DNA of 64,000 bases, from contig NC_134017.1 of NCBI RefSeq assembly GCF_040712315.1, positions 56,914,636-56,978,635 of the forward strand, given 5' to 3'. The notes beneath the pieces were generated by a model, which was given only the letters and a program-made list of their open reading frames with translations, was not told where the DNA came from and did no database searches. The position numbers were made by a program, and so were the translations under genes. This document shows positions 46,962-59,900 of the stretch, in pieces. Within the stretch, counting starts at the first letter, position 1, and each line of letters starts with the position of its first letter. Source of the DNA: Castanea sativa. Taxonomy: Eukaryota > Streptophyta > Magnoliopsida > Fagales > Fagaceae.

Positions 46962-48842
46962 CAGGGGCAGAGGGGTGGGAGGAATATGGGGGTTGTGGGG
47001 GAAGAAAAACGTTAAGGGGCCACGACGTAGCCAAGGGGCGTCGTTGTGAAAGAAAGGCTCACCCTTTGTGAAAGAAAGGCTCACCCTAGATGAGAGGGAA
47101 ACTCCTACGAAGTGGAGAAAAAAAACCACATGTCATGTTATAGGTTTTGGCAAAGAAATACGTGTCCTCATAATATGTATCCACTCGTTTTGAAATCCAA
47201 CTTTTATAATATATTTTTTTGTAAGAACTTTTATAATATATTATAAATAGATAGATAGATAAATGTCAAAATGTATCCCTTATAATTAAGTTAATTCTTC
47301 TTCTACGAAAAACCTATAAAGTTAATTCCAAATTTTTATTGATAATTAATTCTCGTAACTAATTACAGTCACTCCATAACTTTCTTTTTCTGGTACAACT
47401 CTATTAATGTTATTTATTCATAATTGTTGATTCTCTGTCTTACGAATTAGGATCTGGTGCAATTCATTCTATCATGTCTCACAAAAAAAATGTACTTTTT
47501 ACATTTTTAAGTTTTACCTTTTACTTTATTTCAATTTTCTTAACTTTTTTAACCAATCTCAATCCTTTATAAGAATTGCATCAAATGCAATACTTAAGGT
47601 ATTGAACCTGATCTCAATCCTACAAAGTGACACCCTTGTGTTTATAGCATATTCATAAATAAATAAATAAAAGATCAAAGTGATACTCTCGTAAATTGAG
47701 AGGATTTTACTTTCACAAATAAAATTTTATGTACATTTAGATACTGTTTATTTTACTGAAAACTAAAAACAATAAAAAAATTATTTTTCAATTGCGGTTC
47801 ACTTTTAAAATTACTTATTTATAAGCCTAAAGCCAAAAACGCAATCCAAACAAAGCTTCTAGACTATCTCACTTTGTGCTAGGCGGGCGAAACTATGAAA
47901 GTTCTTCAACATTCTCAAAAACTTTCTTGTTTATCACTCTAATAATAGAACTACAATAATAAAGTACCTACTACGGGTTGATATTGACTGAACTTTTAAA
48001 TCAAGTAAAGCGACTTTTGATGGTGATTGATTGAGATTCATTTCCGCTAGTCAATCCTAACAGTCTAACCAAACAAAAACAAGTATCCTTAGATAATCTT
48101 CAGCATATTATTCAAATTTTTGTACTGTTTGAAGAATGAATAGTGACATTTAGTTATTACCAATCCACTTTTTCAAATATATTTTCAACAAATTATCTAT
48201 CACATTCTCTATCTCATTTAAATATTATTTCTTCATTCATTCTTTATTCTTTTTTTAACAACTATAGATCTTTCAACATTTTTTTATTCAATATCTAATT
48301 ATTATAATAGAAAAAACATTTGAAGAATAAATAGTAGCCCATCAGATTTGATGAGCTACTATTCATTAGCAAAAAAAACAAAAATTATGTATAGAAAACC
48401 CATTGGAGACTATTTTTATAGTCTCATTCTCTATTATAGACAATATTTTACCTTTACCTAAACTATTGGAGAGGCTCTTAATTCCCTAAAAGAAAAACAA
48501 AAAATATAAAGTATTCTTATATATGGTCGTGTTTGACTACAACCAATGCATATATATTTTTTGTTTTTTTTTTCTTGGTTTGCAAGAAAGTCTTTGCCTC
48601 ATCAATAGAGTATTCAACTAAATTACATAAAATAAAAAGATTTCCTGTTGGACTATTGATTTTTAATATTTCCAATTGTAATGCAGGAGGTGTTTACTAA
48701 ATGGATATGAGTAATTATATATAAACAATTACATGGTACTGTCATTGTGAGGGGTCATTTCAAGATATAACAAAGAAATGGTTAATACTTTTCTAAAAGA
48801 TGTAGTTGTCTAAGTACAAATTTTTCATAATGGTCTTTCTTA
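46962..48842. other. Intergenic DNA without recognised gene
   Basis: The first 170 bp may be the 5' UTR of the minus-strand LINE and include a short repeat ('aaagaaaggctcaccct' twice, 47050-47086). The remainder is AT-rich and shows no domain, RNA gene or clear transposon end. Confidence 0.6.
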
Positions 48843-49590
48843 TAGGCCTGTCCACGGGTCATGTTAGGTTGGATCGAGTTTGTGCTCAACCCACATTTGA
48901 CTCGACCAGATCAAGTGGACAAACTTTCAACCCGCCGCTGACCGAGAGGATGATCGGTTCAGGTGGGTTGGAACACCAATGAGTGGCGGTCGGGTTAGGT
49001 TGGAGTCGGGATTTGGAAAATCGATGAAAATTGGCCAAAATCCTTTGAGATTTCGTCGGAAATAGCCAAGATCTCAACTAGATTTGGCGAAATCTCACCG
49101 AATCTAGCTAAGAACTCAACTAGATCTAATGAAATCTCGCCAGCTCTAGCCAAAAAACATCTCAAAACTCGCCGAAAGATGAAAATTGGCCAAAATCCTT
49201 TGAGATTTCGCAGGAAATACCCAAGATCTTGACTAAATTTGGCGAAATTTAGCCGGATCTAGCCAAGAAATCGACTATATCTGACAAAATCTCACTGGAT
49301 CTAGCCAAGAACTCGATTAGATCTAACGAAATCTCGTCGGATCTAGCCAAGATCTAGCCAAAAAACATCTCAAAACTCACCAGATTTATCAAATAACGCT
49401 GAAATATTTGTGGGTCGGTCAGATCGGGTTTCTCGGATTTTGAAGAAGGAGAATCGACGTCCGACCCGTCAAAGTCGGGTTCTGGAGGAAGCAATCCGTC
49501 GCCGACCGTCAGAGAAGTTGCTTCGGTCGGCAGCGGTTCGGGTTCGGTCGGTAGAGGCGGGTGGGTCAGGTCCATCGGTTGACTAGACAG
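48843..49590. mobile_element. GC-richer non-autonomous DNA element with tandem repeats
   Basis: Ends resemble each other in inverse (left GGCCTGTCCACGGGTC; reverse of the right GTCTAGTCAACCGATGGAC). The centre (49020-49380) is built from about 43-bp units around 'gatctagccaagaactcgac' and 'gatctgacgaaatctcgccg'. It also has a higher-order duplication of about 160 bp beginning 'gatgaaaattggccaaaatc' (49022 and 49178). The flanking arms contain 'gggtcggtcagatcgggttt'-type motifs. Short frames within it are repeat artefacts. No target duplication was secured. Confidence 0.55.
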
Positions 49591-50436
49591 CTAGCACACT
49601 ACAAATTTACAACATTTTTTTTTCTCCCACAAATATTTTATTGAGGTAAATAAGGTATAAACAAAAAGCTCAATATCATAGTCTACTCTCATTTATTCAG
49701 AAAACTAGAGTGTGAATCTTCCTCTATATTAACGGGCTGAAGTGTGTATTTAGTGAAGAATACACTATTTGTGTGAAAATCAGAGTTTGAGACTCCCTCT
49801 TTTTTAATTGACTGAAGTGTGCATTGTGAAGTATACACTACATGTGTGGAAAACAAAGTTCTTCACGCAATTAGTAAAGTAAAGATTATATGCATGGAAA
49901 GCAAATTTCACCAACCTCTTTTTTTTAAAAATATAATATTTTCTTAAACTCGTTTACGTATATCAATATTCACGGTTAACGTAAGAACATCTACAATTTT
50001 AAAATATCCATATATAGAATCAATTGCAATTGCTACAAGTGTAAGATAGTGAGTGGTTGACATTTTAGCAATTTTTATAGGTACATTTTAACCTTTTTAT
50101 TTAGCTTCAGTGAGAAATGGAGTGATGATGTAAAATTTTTACTCTTGCAGCTTATGTTAAGAACGTGCATGAACATCCCTCGTGAAAACTAAAAAGTGTG
50201 TACAAGTTGTACTTAAGAATCCAAATTTGCTTTCAGGGGGAGGGGTCTCTGCGATTTACCAGAAAATACAAAAGGGTATACATTGATGTGGTGATTGTGG
50301 TCCACTACGGGACTATTCTTTGCATGATACTATGGAACTAACTTTAGCATTCCATTGATGTGGTCCATAAGATACTCAGAAATGTTTTGTATTGATGCAA
50401 ATAAATTTTAATCCAGATGTTGTTAAAGATAATGTT

Positions 50437-50545
50437 AAGAGCTTTGTAGCCTGGTATCTTTATTCGTTCTTCTTTATGAGGAGAAGCAAGGTTCAAATCT
50501 TCTTTCACCATTTGTTGTAACAACTTTTATATATATATATATAAA
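50437..50545 (+). mobile_element. SINE-like fragment
   Basis: 'tttgtagcctggtatc' and 'aggttcaaatcttc' are spaced like pol III A and B boxes, followed by an AT-rich tail. No target duplication is seen. Sequence from 49591 to here is AT-rich intergenic DNA. Confidence 0.4.
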
Positions 50546-50640
50546 AGATAGTCATGATTTCTCCAATTAAAAAAAAATAAAAATAAAGATAGTCACGATT
50601 TCTCCAATTACATATTTTTAACTAATTAAACTTTTCATCG

Positions 50641-50800
50641 TGCACCATTGGCATGATGGTTACTCCACAAGTATAAGTATTTGTGAGGTGTGAAAGGATA
50701 AAGGCCGAGGTTCAAATTTTCAGAAAGGAGTTTCATACACATATACACTTTAGATTGGACTAGAATAAAATTCTATTTGAGAGCAAAAAAAAAAAAAAAA
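50641..50800 (+). mobile_element. SINE with poly-A tail, family 3
   Basis: 'ggcatgatggttactccac' (A-box region), 'gaggttcaaattttc' (B box), a conserved-looking body with 'cacatatacactttag', and a 16-nt poly-A tail (50785-50800). Flanking duplication is unclear (possible AAACTT). Confidence 0.55.
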
Positions 50801-51054
50801 CTTGAAGGCCTAGACTCCATCAAAGACACCCTTCTACACATACATGCTCACAAAATAAACTTAGTGATATCTTGGTTTTAAAGAACATTAATCATGAAGT
50901 GGAAGTAATAAATTTTAACAAGTTTAGAGCTCTCTCTCTCTCTCTCTCAAAAGCTTTTTATCTTTATTAAAAAAATTGATATGTAATAAGAGTTTTTTTG
51001 TGTTATGGGGATGAAAAAGTGAGAGGGTAGAAGAAATTTTAGTTTTTTCTCCTA

Positions 51055-51393
51055 GTGTTTGGTTGGGAAGGGGTGAAAAGTGAAGGGATAAAAAACTTTT
51101 TTATTTAGTTGAAAAGGAAAATGAGAAGATATAAAAGATAGATTGTATAAATTTACTCCTGTGCCCTTAGTACCAAGAAAAATATTTAATATTATATATA
51201 TAAAAAAAACTACAAGTTAATGAAAAAAAAAGACTAAAAGTTAAGCACCAAAAAAAAAAAACTAATTTTCTCCCAAATTTTGGGAGAAAAACACTTTTTT
51301 TTTTCCAAATGTTGGGCCCGAGGTGAAAATTTCTAGGCCCCACCATTTTCTCTCATATTTTTTTTTTCTCTCCACCTTTCTTTCCAACCAAAC
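51055..51393. mobile_element. MITE with GTTTGGTTGG termini
   Basis: Left end GTTTGGTTGGGAAGGGGTG and the complement of the right end (GTTTGGTTGGAAAGAAAGG) form TIRs. The interior is AT-rich and non-coding. The target duplication is blurred by a 30-bp tandem duplication at the right border. Confidence 0.55.
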
Positions 51394-51446
51394 TGGTGCT
51401 AAAGTTGTATTTGAAAACCAAACTGGTGCTAAAGTTGTATTTGAAA
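51387..51446 (+). repeat. 30-bp tandem duplication
   Basis: Two exact adjacent copies of a 30-bp unit starting 'accaaactggtgc'. It overlaps the right terminus of the MITE, so the duplication postdates that insertion. 51447-52650 beyond holds A/T-rich sequence, a poly-A run at 52555-52579 and no gene. Confidence 0.9.
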
Positions 51447-52699
51447 AGAGGATAGTTGAAAAAAAAAACTTACTTTTTTTTTTTGAGAATGAAAAAAAAA
51501 AAATTACTTGACCGAGGGTAATCGCATCAATGCTTGTATAATAGATAACATATCACATTTTTAGGCAATTAAGCTAAAATTCACCCACATCAATTTATGC
51601 AAAGTTGTGAAAAATATATAATTATTATTATAACCACGTAAATTTATATTGGCACTATTTATTTTGCATTTAGTTTTTTTTTTTTACATATTTCAAACAT
51701 AAAAGAAGAGAATGGACAGTGGTTGTTATATATGAAGGAAGAGAGTGAATGATGGTTTTGCGTATGAAAAAAAAGAAATAATTAAAAAATTAAAAAGATT
51801 TAATATACAAATAAAATACAATGTAAAAGGAAAATCGAAGGTGAATAGTATTGTTCCTCTATAATTTTCCTTTTTTTATTGCTCTTTAGTCTATAGATAG
51901 TTCATTGACCAGTGCATATTCAACATATATGCTCCCAAGAATATATAAACCTTCTTTGAGGGTAATAAAAAGTTTACCAAAAGAGACAGAGAGAGTAGTA
52001 GAGCTTATAGAAAGAAGCCGAGCTGTGAGAGACAATAATAGAGCCTCTTCATTGAAGGAGATTTGTTTCTCTAAAATAAAAACAGAGAGATCAACCTCTC
52101 AATTTGGGCAAGTGTAAATTGTTCATGAATGGCACTGTAAAAGAGAGCATATTCACCTCCAATCCCAAAACAAAGCAAAGACTTTTATAACTTATTAATG
52201 GAAACAAAAATAAAATCATTTACTTAAAAAGGGACACAAAGATCTTGATTCTTAAAGAATGAAGAGAAGCCCACCGCCCACCACCACCAACCAAAAAGTG
52301 ACCCACATCCATTTCATTCATTCAATACATAAAAGACAATCCTAACCCTATAAAGTGTTCACATTTTTATAATGTACAGAGAGCCAAAGCCAGAGCCAAA
52401 AGCCAGAGCCAAAGCCAAAGCCAAACACAATGAAAACTCCAATGCAATAATTGTCTCTATTCTTGCAATATTCCAAGTTCCAGGGCCTCCTCTAAATTCT
52501 CTTCCACTTTGGAGTTTAGACCATACTTACCTACTAACCCTCTAAATTCTTCTTTAAAAAAAAAAAAAAAAAAAAAAAACCTACCCTGTAATAAATACCA
52601 CAAAAAAATGAAATATTAAAATAGTTGTCGTAAGCCGTGACGCTTCTTTTGTTTTTTTTGGGGTTAAACCGAGGACCAGCTCGCAACTACGAACAAGTG

Positions 52700-53906
52700 C
52701 TACGTTGGTCTCTCTCCCTATCTCTCTCTCTCTCTCTGATATTGCAGAGCATTTGATTCGCCGAGAATCCAATTCCCATTATTATTTCCATCATACCCAG
52801 CTGAATAAAGGTTTGTTTTCTAGATTTTTTTGTTGGGTGTACCTTTTTTTAATCCTGAACAGTGCTAGAAAGTGCTTTTTTCTGTCTCTATGATTTCTCA
52901 AATTTTTTCTTTTTGGTTTTCTGTTCTGTGAAGAAAGTGTTTTGATTGTGGAAAAAAGTGTAAAGTTTTTTTTTTTTTTTTGATTGATTGGGGTGATTTT
53001 GACTTATTTTGGTCCATATGTCAGAGTTTGAGTGAAAAAAGGCATTTCTTTTGGTAAGTTTTATTAAGAGGTAATCTTATAATGGTTTTATTCTGTGTTA
53101 ATACGATTGTTTTTCTCTTAAATACTTAGTTTTGATAATTGGGTATAGTTTTAATTTTAATTTTTTTTGGTTTCAATCACTTCTTCACATTCCTCTTCTT
53201 CTTCTTCTTCTTCTTCTTTAGTTGACTTTTGGGTTCCTTTTTTACTTCTCATTTTCTTCTGCTCTTTTTTCTTTTGGTGTTGAATCCTGTTTTATTGCAT
53301 TTGAACTGAGTTTCTTTTTGAAAAAAAATTCTTGGGTCTAGTGCTCTGTTTGGAAACTGAGAAAATGAGCAAGAATATAGGTGAATTGCAAAACCTGATT
53401 GATATTGAAAAAAAAAACAATTTTGGACCCAAGAAAGCATAAGCTTTTGTGTTGACTTTTGCTGTATTTCTGACTTTTCAGAAGGCTATTGTACTCTGAT
53501 TTTCTTTGTGTTTAAATTCTGAAATTCAATACTTTTATAGATTCATGTTTGTTTTAAGCTTAGCTTTTTTTTTTTCTTGGATTAAAATGTTCAAAACCGT
53601 CAAGGCTTGTTGATAAGGCTAAGCAAACATGAAAACCTTGGCTAATTATTCCAACTATTGTACAATTTACACTTATACTAGGCTCACTTGAGTCCAACAT
53701 GTTTTTGTGTGTGTGTGTATTATTTGATAGCTAGTCTTTCCTATGAGGCTTAATATGGTTTAATTGTATTGCAGGATATAGCTTAGTTTGTTGAAACTTA
53801 GAAGCATTGGATTCATATCAGTTGTGAAAAGACAACTCCATTAGGGGAGGGAGAGTATATGTACTTCTAAGCTTGGAACTTTTTCTGGGGGAGGAGTGAC
53901 AAAAAA
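52700..53906 (+). promoter_or_regulatory. Probable 5' UTR and leader intron of the ABCC gene
   Basis: A pyrimidine-rich tract (52709-52738, plant Y-patch-like) is followed by a likely non-coding exon ending AAG|gtttgt at 52810/52811. The acceptor tattgcag| at 53774 starts the second leader segment (53775-53906). The inferred intron of 964 bp is T-rich, as typical for plant leader introns. The leader contains one upstream ATG. The main start has a strong context (aaaaaaATGGC). No confident TATA box was assigned; the transcription start is inferred only. Confidence 0.5.
53859..53870 (+). promoter_or_regulatory. Minimal upstream ORF (Met-Tyr-Phe-stop)
   Basis: ATG TAC TTC TAA lies 37 nt upstream of the ABCC start codon within the predicted leader. 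It is the only ATG in 53775-53906 before the main start. Such short uORFs may reduce or condition translation; here the effect is only a possibility. Confidence 0.5.
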
Positions 53907-56900
53907 ATGGCTTTCAAGCCACTGGATTGGTATTGTCAGCCAGTGGCAAATGGGGTGTGGGCAAGGACAGTGCAGAATGCATTTGGTGGATATACACCAT
54001 GTGCTGTTGACACTCTAGTTATCTGTGTTTCTCATTTGGCTGTTCTGGGTCTTTGCTGCTATCGGATATGGCTGATCAAGAAGGATTTCAAAGCCAAGAG
54101 GTCCTGCCTGAGGTCGAAGTTGTATAACTATGTGTTGGCGTTATTGGCTACTTATTGTACTGCCGAGCCTTTGTTTAGATTAATCATGGGAATTTCAGTC
54201 CTCAATTTAGATGGGCAGGCTGGTCTTGCTCCATTTGAGGTAAGCTCGTTGAAAGTGTTTGTTTTGTTTCGTTTTTTTTTTTTTCCTGATAAGCAAGGTA
54301 AAAATATTACTCTCTTAGGGGTCTGTACATGCTTAATTATACAATTTGGCTTCTTTGAACTTTTCACTTGTCTCCTTCACCATTTTGTAAACTTCCTTAA
54401 TGGCTCAGACATGGGATATTGATAACGATGATTAGTTTTTTTTTTTTTGGTAAAAATGATTACTCGGCAAGTTATAGTTCAGAAGAGTGGTATTTACCAG
54501 TAGTACTTCCTACTTCAAACAAAAGTTCTACTAAATTTTCTTAAATTGAGCTGGTCAGAATGCTGTGAACTATATATAATTTCTTCTGTTTACCGTTCTC
54601 CGTGGTTGAACGGATGATCTGCAGCACTCTGTTTGTACAGTAATACGTGAAGATTTACCTATTCAAAAGAGAGAGAGAGAGAGAGGAACTGGGGAAGAAT
54701 CTGTGAATGAACACTAAAGTCTATGGGCCAATGAGCTATAGCTCAACAGGCCCTTCCTCCTCTCAAAATAATGGGTTGGAGGGTGAGGTCATGCGTACAA
54801 GACCTGATGGAGAATTATTTTTGATCTTAAACTGAAATTACTTCTTTTTTGTTAGGAGGCATATTATCATTTTTTTTTCCTGTTGAAAGACAAATGGGAT
54901 GTATAAAATTGCATTTGACATGATACCTTTGGGACTATTGAAAGAAAATCTTACTTGGTCACCACCTGCTAAATAGAAAAACAGAAAGAAACAGATCATT
55001 GGGCCTGAACTCTCAAACGTAATCTTGAACTTGGTGCCAGAGTGCATGATGTGGTTAGTGTGGATAGAGCGTAACAGCCATACTTTGAGGAGAGTGTGAG
55101 ACCTATTGAGCAATTGAAGTCCTTTCTGCTCCCTACTATGTTTGATTGGTCTTGAGCATGGAATTTTACCAACTGTACTTCCATTTTTGATTTCCAACTC
55201 TCTTAGATCTTCTAATTGATTTGCTTGCATTTTTTCAAGGTGCTTTTTGTTAATCATAAACATAGAGTAATCCTTTTCATTTGCAATAAAATTCTATTAC
55301 TTATAAAAAAGAAAAAACTAATCTTGGTTTAAACCCATAATTGGAATTTCTTATCCAAAGATTCCTAGTTGTCACTCTTCAAAATAAATAAGAAAATTTC
55401 AGTTATTTAAATCCACTCACCCTATGTTTTTGGAGACATTGGATTTCAGTTTCATTTTTAGTTTAATTTGAGTGTTTTATACATTGACACTTAAATTTGT
55501 TTAAGAAGTCATGAATAATTCAAGCACATGTAAGGTTTGTTAAATTGTTGCAGTATTTACTTATTTTGGTTGTTTTCAATTCAAAGTATCTTAATTTTAT
55601 CTTCTTTTTGCAGACTGTTTCTCTGCTCATTGAGGCTCTTGCTTGGTGTACAATGCTGGTCTTGATTGGAGTAGAAACTAAAGTATACATCTCTGATTTT
55701 CGATGGTTTGTCAGATTTGGAGTCATTTATGCTTTAGTTGGTGATGCTGTGATGTTCAATCTAGTTCTTTCCATGAAGGACTTCTATAATAGGTTTGTGT
55801 TTTCTGGTTTTTGAAGTGGATCCCTCATTGGTTAAAGATGATATGATTGTTTTTTTCATCTCTCTCTTCTCTCTCTCTCTCTCTCTCTCTCTTTTGTTTA
55901 GAAACACAAGAAAATATGCATGTAGCAAATGATATGCTTGTGTTATTTTTATGAGTATCTTTTGTAAACTTCTAGTGTATATGAAGTATGTCCTTTTCTT
56001 TGAATAAAATATATTACTTATAAAAAAGAAGAAGAAGCATATCTTTTGAGCTCTTACTTTTATTTCTTGCTGAAGCTCAAACTTCCAATCTTGTTAAAAA
56101 AAAATCTTAAGTTTTGGAGTAGAATTTTTGAACTTTTTGGTGGGACAAGACCTATTAACAGTTGTGTTGTCCGTGCAGCTCTGTACTGTATTTGTACATC
56201 AGTGAGGTTGTTGTCCAGGTTGGTTGATCTTGATTCTCCTTTTTATCATTTACACAATATTCATGTTATACTTTTTCAACCTAAATTTTAAATTGCATAG
56301 CATATTTGATTTTTTTTTCTCAACCTAGTAATTGGCATCCCTAGCTTGTTAATCTGCAAGGTTAGTAATGAAAACTTAATTCGTTCAAATAGATATGTAC
56401 ATGCACACACATTGACTTACCCGTAAGATACACACACACAAATTTATATATGTGCTGTAGCTCATATGACTCTTCCTCCTCCCATAATTTGGATAGAGAG
56501 TGAGTTCATGGATTTGAGTCTTCGAAATCCACTGGGTGCAAACCAATAAAGAAACTGTTTGTAATATAGGCACAAAGATGGCCAAATCAAAGTATGGTCT
56601 AAATACAGGACCCAAGAATGACTGAGAACAATAGTATTCCTTGCGATTTAAACTTTTTAATACTCAGCTACATTGCAAAGCATTACAATAAATTTTGACA
56701 TATGCTTATTGTTTCCTGTACTTTCGGTGAACTTTGACTCTGGCATTCTCTTCTTTTTGGGATAACATCCACTTATCATAGTAAGGTTTAATTATTATTT
56801 TAATGCAGGTTTTGTTTGGAATACTTTTACTTGTATATGTTCCTCGCTTGGATCCCTATCCTGGTTATATCCCAATTGGGGCTGAATCAGTTGATGATGC

Positions 56901-59900
56901 TGCATATGAAGAACTTCCTGGAGGAGAGCAAGTTTGTCCTGAGAGACATGTCAATGTATTTTCAAGTATGTATATATCAATTTACATGACCTGAATGCCT
57001 GTCACTTAGAAAATCTCAAAGGACCATACATGTTGACGGTGATAGAAATCATTAGTGTTGGAATGAAAAAAATTTAAATCATATGTCAGCTAGTCAAGGT
57101 GATTTCACCCATGTTATACCATCTAACAGGCTAACAGCTATCATCATGCTAAATGCTTTCTTATCTTTGTTTATAATGGCATTAAAAACTTGTTTAAAGT
57201 ACTTAATATGTAATTTGCTTAAAGAGACATATGGGGGAAGTAATTAGATCTTTCCATTTGTCTTTTCCCCACTGCCATTTTTCTGTTGCATGCTAATTAT
57301 ATCATGTTGTGATCTCTTTAGACCAATTTAAATTACTTGACTAACTCAATTTTGTTTATTGTTTTTTTTCCTGCCAGAAATATCTTTTTCCTGGATGAAT
57401 CCCATAATGAAGCTAGGCTACAAAAGGCCTCTCACAGAGAAAGATGTCTGGAAATTAGACTCTTGGGATCGAACTGAAACATTGCACAATAAGTTTGTGC
57501 TCATTTTCTTCTTAATTTGTTTTTCTTCTTGAAATATTTTTATATTAAGGTTGCATCAAGGCTTTTATTTAACATTGTAGGTTCCAGAAATGTTGGGCTG
57601 AGGAATTGCAGAAGCCTAAACCTTGGCTTCTAAGAGCCTTAAATTATAGCCTTGGGGGAAGGTTAGTTTTTGATAAACTTGATGATGGCTTTTTTGTTTT
57701 ATACCCGGTTACATTTGAGGCAAAAGGAACTCAGTTAGATATCATTCCAAATCATTTTTAGGATATCTCCTTTTTATTTTACATTTCTGGCCTTCTAATA
57801 CAATGGCCACACCAGGGACATTCTTTCACTTTGCATATAAGAGGCTCATGAATTAGACGTAATGAAATGCAAGTTAATTATGAAAGCTAGAGAGTTTAAT
57901 CATTAAGTTTCTCTCCGTTTTATTCCTCTCCATTGCATCTTTGTTTGTCATAGATTTTTCAGTGCGTCTGCCTGTTTTGTAAGCTTCCTTGCTTTCCTTG
58001 CTCTTTCTCCTCTTAAATTAAGTTGCTTCTTAGGTGTGAATTCATCATTCTTCATATGAACATGGCCAAACTATTTCAAGCAGCTTCCTCATCTTTCCTT
58101 CAATAACGGCCCATATTGTCAATGAAAGGATGACTTCATTCCTTATCTTTTTATCATAGTATTCCCATTCCATCTTCATATTCTCACTTTAGCTATACCT
58201 ATTTTATGAACATGCTGCTTTTTTTATAGCCCAAGCTTTGGTATATAGAGCATAGCTGGTTTTATAATGGCCTTATTAATTTTCCTTTTAACTTACTGGT
58301 TTTATTCACTTCCTTTCGGCTTAGTCAAATTTTATGACCGTATCTGCCTCAATATCCCCCCCCCCCCCCTTTTTTTTGTAATAAATTACTAATTCAAGAT
58401 ATTGAAAATGATTGCTCCTTTGAAAGCAAATTTAATTGGTTGGTTTTAACTTAACAAAAAAACATATAATAAAAAACATAGTAGAGAGATATATGTAGTA
58501 TGTATGATGATGGTAATGTTTTTAAAATGATACTAGAGATATTCATCTAGTATGAATGAATGGTAATGTTTTTTGATTTTTTGTAAATTTGAAAATTCCT
58601 TGAAGATGGCTTCCATCACTTTGATTCTTAAGAAGAATGGTGCTGTTAAAATTAAGGATTTTCATCCTATTAGTTTGGTGTGTATCTTGTACAAACGTTA
58701 AGCAAAGGTGCTGGCTAATTGTTTAAGGAGTGAAATTGATATTCTTGTGTCAAACGTTAAGGAAACTTTTTGTTGAAGGTTGTCGAACATTGGACTCAAT
58801 TCTCATTGTGAATGAATTCCTTGATAGCATAATTTGGATTGGTATTCTTGGGTTTATTTGCAAGCTAGACTTTGAAAAGGCATATGACCCTGCAAATTGG
58901 GACTAGATTTATTTTGTTGGGTAAATTTGGTTTTGATGGAAAATAGAGGAAGTAGTTGTGGTTTTATATTTCAACAGTTCAATTATTTATTTCTGTTAAC
59001 AGTAGTCCCACTGGTATTTTTTGGGTAGTTTGAGAGGGTTGAGACAGGACACCCTTTATCTGCACTTGTTTCACACTAGTTACGGAGGTTCTTAGTATGA
59101 TGTTACAGAAAGCTGTGTTGGTGTATTTTTAGCTGGGTTACACATAGAGGGAGGAAGAAACCTTGCACTTGCTATTTGCAATGATACAATTCTATTTTTG
59201 TTAGGTGAATCTTGAACAACTTAATTAAATTTGGCACATACTCTGTTTTGAGGCATTGTAAGGCATATTGGTTAATTTGAGTAAAAATGAGTTGGTGCCA
59301 ATAGGTGATATTGTAGAGCATTCCTTGGTTGGCTTTTGCATTCATCTTTCAAGGCGTGAATGGCTTGGAGCGCTATTATTGAAAATATAGAAAAGCGATT
59401 GCATGTTGGAGGAGATGTTAAGGCTATGATGTTAATAAAAAGAGATGCTTGGGCTAGTTAGTTCGGAAGAATGACTGTATAAATAATTGTGAGGGTTGGA
59501 TTCTAAACATGGAAGAAATCAGGTAGAATCATGCCATTGTCCATGGAAGAACAGTTAGAAACCTTGTGTACTGCCAAGAGGAGCTTTCTTCTTGTGGTGT
59601 GTAACATTAGGGAAGACAATGACTATGGATAATCTAAGGAAAAGAGGAATGATTATTATGTACTGGTGTTTTATGTGACTTTTTCTCCATTGTGTGGTGG
59701 CTCACAAATAATGGTCTTTGATTTTTTACTTGTTTGGTGTTGCTTGGATTATGCCTTAATATGCGCTGGAGCTGTAGTCATGTTGGAAAGGTCATTGTGG
59801 TAAGAGAATTAATGGGAGCATTTGGAATGTGGCTCCCTTATGCTAAATGTGGCGTGTTTGAGGGAAAGAAGCGCTTGTTGCTTTGAAGGCAAAGAACAAG

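Noticed and set aside
49354..49575. Pro/Glu/Asp-rich minus-strand peptide
   Set aside because: Derived from the terminal arm of the repeat element at 48843-49590; no homology recognised.
54838..55263. Minus-strand 141-codon frame within ABCC intron 1
   Set aside because: Lies antisense to the LINE 3' end; no domain recognised.
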